Assembly (NCBI GenBank): GCA_000403215.2
Contig: KE159538.1
Span: 725,420-789,419 of the forward strand
Length of the DNA: 64,000 nt
DNA from: Lachnospiraceae bacterium A4
GTDB lineage: Bacteria; Bacillota; Clostridia; Lachnospirales; Lachnospiraceae
Reading direction: 5' to 3'
In this document: one piece after another, positions 44,855-54,900 of the stretch
How the letters are laid out: each line of letters starts with the position of its first letter
Numbering within the stretch: position 1 is the stretch's first letter
Position numbers and translations under genes: made by a program
Notes under the pieces: model-generated
The model's database searches: none
The model's input: only the letters and a program-made list of their open reading frames with translations
Told to the model about the DNA's origin: nothing

Positions 44855-44887
44855 CCTACTCGATTTCATATACAAAGGAGTACAAGC

Positions 44888-45436
44888 ATGGAAACGAAAA
44901 GACTGTTGATTCGCAATTTTAACCTGCATGACATTGACGCATGTTATCAAAGCTGGGGTCAGGACAAGGCGCTTGGCAGGTATATTCTAAACTATCCCCT
45001 GACAGACAGGCAGCAGATGGCAGGGCTGGTGCAGGGATTTCTTACAAATAAAGATGCATGGGTGGTATTGGACAAAAGACTCGGTGCGGTGGTCGGATGT
45101 ATAACGATTGACGTGCCGTACAGCCCGCTAAAAATTGGCGAGCTGGGCTATATTATTGGTGAAAAATACCAAAAGCAGGGTTATGCATTCGAGGCGGCCA
45201 AATGTATCCTACAGGAGTACCTGATAAACCGCGGTTTTTATCTCCTTGAGGCGAAGTGCAATGAGACAAACCGCGCATCGTTAAAAGTGCTCGAAAAATT
45301 AGGCTTCCGCATTGAGGCAGCACTGAGGGGCAGAAGGATAGATTTGCTGTCCGGCGAACGGAATGCCCTTGTAATTGCGTCAATTACGCAGGAAGAGGCA
45401 GTCCGTTGTCTCGGGCAAGACAACTTGCCGGCATGA
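44888..45436 (+). CDS. GNAT-family N-acetyltransferase (RimJ/RimL-like)
   Basis: This 182-residue protein begins METKRLLIRNFNLHDIDACYQSW. It has the acetyl-CoA-binding segment LGYIIGEKYQKQGYAFEAAKCILQEY and the later NETNRASLKVLEKLGFRIEA, both typical of the RimJ/RimL-like acetyltransferase_3 group. AAGGAG lies before the ATG at 44888. Such enzymes acetylate protein N-termini or small molecules; the target is unknown. Confidence 0.93.
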   Translation: METKRLLIRNFNLHDIDACYQSWGQDKALGRYILNYPLTDRQQMAGLVQGFLTNKDAWVVLDKRLGAVVGCITIDVPYSPLKIGELGYIIGEKYQKQGYAFEAAKCILQEYLINRGFYLLEAKCNETNRASLKVLEKLGFRIEAALRGRRIDLLSGERNALVIASITQEEAVRCLGQDNLPA

Positions 45437-45936
45437 CGCCATCATAAAGCCATCATAAAGCCATCAAAGCGCGAACAGAACGGCACAGATAACGCCGCAT
45501 AGTACGAAAAAAGCAGAAATTCAATTTGTAATAATACTCATAGAACTTATATTCGAAAACCCTCTAAATGTTGCATTTAGACGAAAAAACAGCAAATAAA
45601 TGTACATTATCACTAAAATTTCACAAAAATGCACACGAAATGCATAAAAAAGCCATTCATAAGTAATATGAAGTTATTGAATCTTTACAGTTTTCGTGAC
45701 GAATCCATGGAAAAGTTTATGCATAAAAAAACCAATAAAAGTTGTGTTTTTTCTGTGATTCTGGTAGAATTACATCATGGGACTGGCACTGGAAACATCT
45801 ATCATATCTGTATGATTCATCCATCTTCCGAAAGCAGAGGGCTTTTGGGAGTCTTTCTGCGTGTCAGTACAACATGTTAACGGACATGGGCCATATTGCA
45901 TGTCCATCTAAAAATCCAATAAGGAGGGTTATGGAA
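45437..45936. other. Long leader region of the giant surface-protein gene
   Basis: No gene was found. It begins with three 12-bp copies of a GCCATCATAAA-type repeat (45439-45475). It contains a promoter, TTGTGT (45742-45747) and TAGAAT (45765-45770) 17 nt apart, so the mRNA leader would be about 160 nt. The leader holds a GGACATG/CATGTCC hairpin at about 45882-45906 and a GCAGA/TCTGC stem near 45830-45860. No known riboswitch was recognised. Confidence 0.55.
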
Positions 45937-48900
45937 ATGTTTAAACGAAAATTGTTTAAGCGTGCCCTGCCTGTCATATTGAGCGTTGCAATGATATTCC
46001 AGTCAATGCCTGCAACCGCTCTGGCAGCAGAGAACGAAATGACAGAAGTAGTTGAAACAACTGTAGAAGATTCTGGTTCGGAATCGGATGCGGGTGACGA
46101 AGCAAAAGAGCCTGCAAATGAAGAGCCAGAAGCGCCTGCTGCGGAACAGCCGGAGGCAAGTGCGCCTGCGGAGGAGACAAAGCAGGAGGAAGAAAGTACG
46201 CCTGCCGAGAGCACAGTGCAGGATACAGCGGATGCTTCTACAGAGGAGGTTGGTGACCAGTCTGGCACAAATACATCGGCAGACAATGAAAATCAGCCTG
46301 AAACAGAAACACCTGCTACAGAAGTTACACCAGATCTGAGACCGAATACAGATGGTGAGCAGGAGGAAGCTACGGGAGAGGAACTACAGGCGGTTGGAGA
46401 TAGTGAGACACCGCAGGCAGTTGTCGATACCAAAATAGAAGTTCTAAACTTGGAAGATGTTCTTAAAGAGCTTGGTTTTGTAAGACAAAATGACAAGACA
46501 GAACCTACATATAACAGAAGCTACGATGAAGAAGAAAAGTTTGCCAATGTTATAGATAAGGTAAAAGAGGCAGCAAAAATTTATGTTAATGATGAACCTA
46601 AGAATGATCTCGAAAAAGATTACCTTACATTTGAGTGGAGAACGGTAGGAACTGACACAGCTATGCAGGGACTTCCCAAGGATGCTGGCAGCTATGTGCT
46701 GCATTTGGCAGTTACGCCAGTAGAAGGAGTCTGTGGCAGTGCTTCATATGATATTTATTTCAATATCGAGAAGGCACAGTTGACACTTGATTTGCAGGAT
46801 GTGAATAAAAATGTCAAGACAGGCAGCAAAGTAAGCGATTTTAAGGAATCAGTTATAGAAAAGTCTGGTTTGAAACTGGCAGATGCACCATATGATAAAA
46901 CTGCATTATATGAGCTAAAGGCAGAGGATATCATAGTCTATGAGATTGGTAATGATGGCGTATCTAAAATAACAGAGGATACATATTTTAACAGTGAGAA
47001 AAAGTATACATTTACAGTTAAGGTAACACTGGAAGCATCCATAGCTTCAAATTATGACGTGGATTCAAACAATGAAACGGAAAAGAAGTATTATGGAATT
47101 GAGTTTGCAGGACTTACAGAGACAGAGGTAAATGTCACACTCAAGGATCCCAGCGCAGAACTGACCAAGGAATATGATGAGAAAGAGTGGACGATTGAAG
47201 ATATTACAACGAATGTCAGCGGTTTTGAGGTCGTTATTCCGGGAAGCGAAGATGAAGCTGATGAGTTGATAGAGGATCAGGAAAGTGCGAAGAAGCTGGT
47301 TAGTCCCAAGTGGTTCACAAGGGAAAGAAAGCAGAGTGATGTAGACTTCCCCGAACTTGACGAGGAGACACAGTTTGATGTGATAAACGGATTAAATGCC
47401 GGCAGATACACATTAATGACTGAAAATCCAAAGGATGCTGGCGAGTACTATCTTGTATATGTGTATTCAGGAGAGAATGGTAAGTACAAGAAAGGCTACA
47501 GTGAGCCTGTTAAAGTTACAATTGAAGCGGGTGCGCTGGTACTGAAACCCACCAAGATTGTACTGAGCGAGGGAATGGACAGCAGTGCAGTGTATGAGGC
47601 GCTCGCAGAGGTAGAGTATGAGCTGTTCAAGGGCGAGACGAAGTATATCGACAGTGCGAAAATCGCTGGTGAAAATCCAGAAAGACCTGATTTCTTTGGC
47701 GTATCCTACAGCGATAATGATAAGACACAGTATTATGGTCCGGTATTTGAGCTGCAAACACGCCAGAAAAAAGCACCTGCCGATATTAAAGAAGGTGCAA
47801 CCGAAGAAGAAAAGTGGTCGTCTTGGACAAAGTATGACAATAAGAGTGTATTAACAAAAGGAACGGACGAAAGACCTGTTGAGTATCGCGTGAGATTTAC
47901 TGGTCAAAAAGCTGTATATAATCCTGATGGATCTTATAATGATACAGAATTAGTTGATATCACAGATACAACAACAAATTCCGCAGAGAAGAACTACAGT
48001 GTCAAGGCAGATGAGGAGACTCTCAATGCAAATACACTGCCTGTGGAGCTTGGAACAGTCATAGCTACAGAAATCAAGACAGATAAGATCATCGAGTCAT
48101 TTACCAAGGCGGGCGGTCAGGGAACAGGTGAATTTGCTGCACCGGCATGGAAGATTTATGACGAAGATGCCTTGTTTGCAGACAGAGCTTCCTATAAGCT
48201 TGCTGAAATTACTGGTGATATTAATAATACACACAAGGATATCACCTATACATGGCAGCGTGGCAATATGAACCTGTATGAAGAGTATATTCGTACAGAT
48301 GCTGCTTTAAATGAAGGTGCAGATAAGAAGCAGGCAGAAGATAGATACTTGAAGAGCTTTAGTGATTTTACGGACGAATCCACAGAACTTCCTAAGATTC
48401 CAGAGGATGCAGGAATTTACCGTCTGCATATTGAGTACAAAGACAGCTCTGATCCAATCAAGTACAAGCCTGCAACAAAGGATGTATATTTCCAGATTAA
48501 GCAGCAGGCAATTCTGACAGTTGCAGATGTACAATACGCGAGCTATTGGGATGATGCGGAGGATTTTAACGGACATGGATACAGTGTCTATAAATTGAAT
48601 GGTAACAGTGAAAAAGGTGACAAACTTGAGTGGAAGATTCCAGCACCGCAGTGGTATGCACTGGCACTGGCAAAAAATCCTGATGGAACAAACAAAGAGG
48701 ACAGTAGGGAGAATTACGCACGCACATATTCATTTATAGAAGACAAAACATATCCTTATGTATACAAGGCAGAAGTGCGATTTGGCAACGGAGAAGACGA
48801 AGAATACGAAGAATATATTTTGGATACAAGCGAAAAGTATGTCTTGGGTAAGTATGGTACGCGGTTAAAATGGTCGAACTATACGAACGTAAACAAGGAG

Positions 48901-51900
48901 TCATGGGATGCCAAGAAGGGATATAGCTGGCATACCGAATGGAATGACATTAAATTCAGTGAGGGTGAGATTGAGATTTCTGTTGACCAGAGTAAAATGC
49001 CTCAGGACAGAGTCTATAATGGTACACCTATAGGAGAAGATTTACCAGAAGGTCTTGTCACACTGAAAAACAAGACGACGGGTGAAGTGATTGCACCTGC
49101 TGATTTATCGCTGAATACAGGTGAAGAAGAAACAGCAGGTACTGTAAATGTAAAGTGGCGGTGGTCTGATAGCAAAGAGTCTATGTATTTGACAGATGGA
49201 GAAGACTCCTATGAGAGATATGTAACCACTGCACAGGCAAGATATGGTGGTACTTATACACTCTATGCTTCATTTACAGGAAATGACAGTTACAGGTCAT
49301 TTGAATGGACGAAACTTACAGATCAGGACGGAAATCCCTATACATTTACAATCAAACCTCTCGATGTCATTGTTGCACCAGCATTAAATGAAGTGATAGC
49401 GGGTCAGCCTGTATCTGAGATGGTTGATGAATGGCAGATTTTGTATCGTGCTGCAAATGAAGCAAATCCGATACCAGAGAGTGATGAGCCGTTCTTTAAT
49501 TATATCAGTGGTGAGAGGCGTAATGCCATTACGAACAAGTGGCAGGAAGTTGATGGTTTTGCAATACTGGCTGGCCAGTACGAAGTTATTGATGACGATG
49601 CTTATTATGACTGTAGTTTTAACGCTGCTACTTATTTAGATAATGCGAAAGTAGCGCTTAATGATTACATCAGATATGGCAAAAAGTATATTGTAAAATT
49701 TGATGAGAAAAACAATCCCTTATTTGCCCAGTATGCAAAATCTTACAATCTGATATATGAACCAAATTCAGATGTAAAGATTTATCGTGGCGAGGCAGAA
49801 GTATGGAGTGCTGATTTCCTTACAGATACAGAGAGTAATGAGCAGGGAATGGTTGATCTTTACACGGAGAGAGATGATAAGGGTGTATATACCATTGTTC
49901 CGCGTGAGGGTATCCCATTTGCCTACAAAAATTATTATACTCAGTTAAAGGATGTTGACGGCAATGATATTCCGATGGACAAGAACTATATTGCGGTTGA
50001 TATAGTTTCACCCGTTGAATTTACATATGAATTTAAGGATGAAAATAAAGAGGAATTTGCAAAGCAGTTCTCGTATAGAAGTGGTATTAAGGAAGCAGGC
50101 GGATATGTATTACCATTACCTGATGCTGGCTTTGGGTATAATGATACTGGCTATAATCGAAAGGGATACAGGTATCATATCAAAGCAGTGTTCCCTGTAA
50201 ATGCAGAGGTTAGTGCAGACGGCAAGACAATAACAATTCTTGACCCTGTCAAAGAGTTCAATATTACATGGGAAGAGGGTTACACAGAAGCATTTAAGCT
50301 TGATGTGACAAATGCAAAGCTTGAATCCAATTTAAGGGAAGCAGTAGCGCCGAAGTCTCTCGCATTCAATGGTGTGCAGACAAAGATGGCAGTTGGCGAG
50401 CAGCAGCAGCTTGATGTTAAGATTACAAAGGCACAACTTGGGGATGTAGTTCAGATCAATTATCGTTTATACAAAGAAGGCGATAAGAATGTCACACATA
50501 ATGAGTATGCAAGTATTGATCCAGAGACAGGACGCCTGACAGCGCTTGCTACCAAGGATAAGAAAGCGACAGCTGTTACAGTGGAGGCTTATCCTGTACG
50601 CCTTGCCCCAGATGGAAAGACATATGAAGAAATCACAGGAAAAGGTGTAAAGGTAGCCAAAGGGAAGGTTACGGTATCAGAAGTATCAGCACCTGCAATT
50701 AAGAAAATACTTATGGGTGACACCTCAGCAGAGATACAGTTTACCCACGTAAACGATGGATACCGCAGAGAAATTTATGTAGTTGATGCCAAGGAAGATG
50801 CCAGCAGAAAGAAATGGAAACCGGCAAATTTTGAGGCAGAAATTGCAAAAATGAAGAATGGACAGTGGAAGGGCATCTTTGCAATTGCGCCAGTTTATTC
50901 TTATAAGACGAATGACTATAATGAGATATTGAAGCTGGATGTAAAAGCTCTTGAAACATTAGATGCGAAAGGCTCTTATGTAGTATATGTCAGAAATGTC
51001 AGTGCAGCAAGAACACTTGCTGATGGCTCTAAGGTTGCACTTTCTACAGCAGGAGCAGTAAAAGCATTTGACACGACAAAGATACAGGTAGAGGATTTGT
51101 GTCCATGGTTTGATATGGAGAATCCTAAAAACACAGTAGAGTATTATGTTGATGGAGACGGATACGTATATGACGATTATATAAATGAAAGAGCATATAC
51201 AATTAGTCTTTTTGACAAGACAGCACAGCTTTCTGTAAAGGGTGGTTTTACAGGCAAACCGATAGATCCATCTCTGGAAAGTGCTGAAGGATACTGGTTG
51301 GATTTGCCATTAAAGGCACTTGAAAAGGCAAATAATGTAAAGCTGACAGACGATTACCTTGAGCCTAAGCTTTCATATTATGTAACAGATTGTGTATTGG
51401 AAAATAATAAATGGACACCACAGGAGCCAGTTATTGTTAATAAGAAGCAGACCAATGCTTCGGTGTATGCAACTGTGGCAAAAAATGGAAAGATTACGCT
51501 GAAAGGTGTTAGCAAAAACGGAGAAGCAGTTGTATCAATATGGGTAGTGGCGGATAATGGTATTGAGGGTGAATGTATGCTCCAGATTACCGCAAAACCA
51601 GATACAATTATTCCAAAGAAAGTAAAGCCTCTGAAAGTTGGCGACGGAATCAGATTAGCAGATTATCTTGAATACAAGAACGGTAAAAATAAGATTCCGA
51701 ATTATTGGTCAAGTCTCATTCTGTTCTCTGATGAGGAGATTAACAAAGCTTATGAGGCAGGATATGAGCTCCATCGTGTAGGTGAGGAGGACTTTGATGG
51801 GAATAAGTATACTTATCCATCTGTAGATGGCACGCTGCGTGAGGGTGAGTGGATTATTACGGCAATCAAGGCAAACAGTGGAAAGCATACACTGAATTTT

Positions 51901-54900
51901 AAGGACGGTAAGATTGATTCGACTGGTGTAAGTTTTGTAGATGCTTCTATTGAACTGTCATCGGTTCAGATGGATCCAGTCAAAGGTTTAAAGGTAGCTT
52001 ATGTAGATGATAAGTATATTACATTGAACTTTGCATATGCAGGACATCCTGAAGCTTTTGATATTGAAGTAAGTGATGCAAGAGGAAGTATTGTATACAA
52101 GAAGCTCGCATCGAGACAGGATGCGCTTGATAATATCGTGCTAAACGATGCAGATCGGCCATGGATTCAGGAGGAACAGCGTTCTATTGTTGGTAAGGGC
52201 AACCAGATTAAGTACTTTGAAAAGACTAAAACTTATGCGTATACCATTACTACAGATAGACTTATGAGATTGTCTGCATATACGATATCTGTGAAGCCAG
52301 TATATAATGGACAGAGTGCGGCAAAGGTTGCAACCACAAAGACAAAGACAACAAATATACCAGCGTCGTACCAAAATATGAATATGTATGACACAAATTA
52401 CTATGATGGAATAGATATAAAAGTTGGAACAAGTACATTAGGAAACAATCCATATCTTACATCAGGCAACACCTATACACTGGAAGCTGTGGTGGATAAT
52501 TATTTAGCAAAAACCAGAGGCACAGATACCCTGACGTGGAAGAGCAGCAATACAAAGGTTGCATCTGTCAAGTCAAATCCGGGTTCCTTTACGGCAACTT
52601 TAAAGGCAGTGCAGCAGGGTACTACAGTAATCACAGTAACATCAAAGGTTACGAAGAAAACTATTGCAAGATATCTTGTAGCTGTGAAGGCAGTTGGCAA
52701 GGGAGCATCTTCGTATGGCGGTGATTACGAAAGTGGTGGAAATAATTTCTATGATGATGTAATTGCTAGATGGGATCCACTGTACGAAGGAAAACTGGAA
52801 GTATTGACATTGTCTAATCCTGTAAAGGTTGATGAGACTTATCTGACAGACGAGAGTATGTCTAATGATAGAACATGGGTGCAGTTTACGGCACCGACGT
52901 TTGGAGAGTATACATTTAACTGCAATAAGTCTTACAAAGTATTCAGTGACAGAAATTTAGATTATGATGGAAAAGGTTCTCAAGATAGTGCTAAATATAA
53001 ATTAGAAGCGGATCAAAAGATTTACTTCTGTGTAACAGGAAACTTTATCTTAAAGGTAGATTCATACACAGACTTTTCAAAACTGACGGTAGCAAACACA
53101 AAAGATATGCCTCTGAGAGTGAATGCAAAGAACGATTCATGGATTACATTCACAGCACTAGAAGATAACTACTATACTTTCGAGAGCGACAAGAGTATAC
53201 AGGCATATGAATTGAGCGACAGTGGTGAGACACTGTGCAACGATAAGAAACTGGAAAAAGCTTTGAAAGCTGGCCAGACAATCTTTATTAAGGCAACAAA
53301 GGGCAGTAAGCTTTGGGTTTCATATATGGATACATCCAAGAATGAAACACTACAGGTTGGTGATACGGGTGTTACAGTGAAGTTTACAAAAGAAAATGCA
53401 GAAGATGCGCAGTTTGTGAAGTTCACAGCACCAGCTACAGGTGATTATACATTTGAGACACCAAAAGATACTGTAACAGCAGAGTATTTCTTATTAGATG
53501 GTAGTGAGATATCTGAAGGTGATGGAGTAGTCAGCCAGAGCACAAAGGCAAAAGCTTTGAAAGCGGCTGAAGGTGATGACAGCACAGCAAAGATCGATCA
53601 AGTGAAGTTATTCATTGAAGCCGGTGAGACAATTGTTGTTAAGCTTTCGTTGAATGGTAAACCATTTACGGCTGAGAAACCAGAGATTACAGTGACGGTC
53701 AAAGTAACATCATCCGTGGCAAGAGAACTGACAGCAGGTGCAGCAGCAGAAGCCGTAACTAAAGAAACGACAGCAACTTTTATGTTCAAAATACCAGAAG
53801 AGGGCGGTACAAATCAGTATAAGCTTAATGTGACAGATGGATCTGCGGCATGGTATAACAACGAGTATAGTTCTATTGATGTTCCAAGCAATACGCTGAC
53901 AGTAAAGAGCGATAAGACAACGAATGTTAAGAGTGTTAAAGCAGGCGAAGTAGTCTATATCAAAGTTGAAGCGACAACATCGGATAAAGACGCATCTGTA
54001 AGTATTTCAAAGATGGATGGTACCAAGACACTGGCAGCAGGTACTCCAATTAATTTGACCTTAATGGATAATTTTGAGGATTGGTATACCTTTACAGTTA
54101 AGAAAACTGGTTCTTATCAGTTTGGTACGACAGTCACAGAGAATGCAGCGGATAAGGGTACACATACTGTATATGCGTATAGTTGTGAACAAGTATTTGG
54201 CAGCAGTGATGGTCAATATAGTGTCGGAAATAATACAACATCGAATATTGTAGAGTTAGAAGCAGGTCAGACAATTGTATTTAAGGTGTATGTAACAAAT
54301 TCATGTGGCGATGATGTCACAACAGCTGCAACATTCTATGTAAATGATGTAACAGCAAAAGTAACACCGCTTTCAGAAGGGGAAACACCAGTAACACTTA
54401 ACAAAGAAGGCAGCGAGGCATACTATTCATTTACAGGAAAGGCTTCAGAATCCTATACAATACGATGGGCAGACGGCACAGACAGTGGTGCTGCAAATGT
54501 ACTATGGGGTGAAAAGTTGTCATCATGTAGCAATTCATTACCAATAAATAATGCAATGGGGGCGAAGACCTATTTTATTAAGGTCTCACAGAATACAGCT
54601 ACAGGAGTAAATGGCACACTGACAGTAAGCAAAAAGAAAACTGAATTGCTTGCAAGCGGAAACACAGCAGAGTTTAGTCTTAAATCTGGTGAGTCAGCAG
54701 AGTATAAGTTTACAGTACCTGAGAAGAGTATTTTAGGTTATTCTGTTTTGGTTGAAAACACAACAGCTTTAAAAGAAGGCGAGACAACAAGGACAGCAAT
54801 ACAGGCTACGATTGATGGAACGTACGAAGGTGGAATTAGTGACACATATTACTATGATGCAGCCAGCTGGACTCTACCTTATGGGACTGCAAAGACAATT

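Noticed and set aside
45777..45936. Cyclic di-GMP or other riboswitch in the giant-gene leader
   Set aside because: Hairpins exist, but no known aptamer core could be matched.
45742..45936. Upstream extension of the giant protein by 65 codons
   Set aside because: It covers the promoter and leader, and the signal peptide begins at 45937 behind a strong ribosome binding site.
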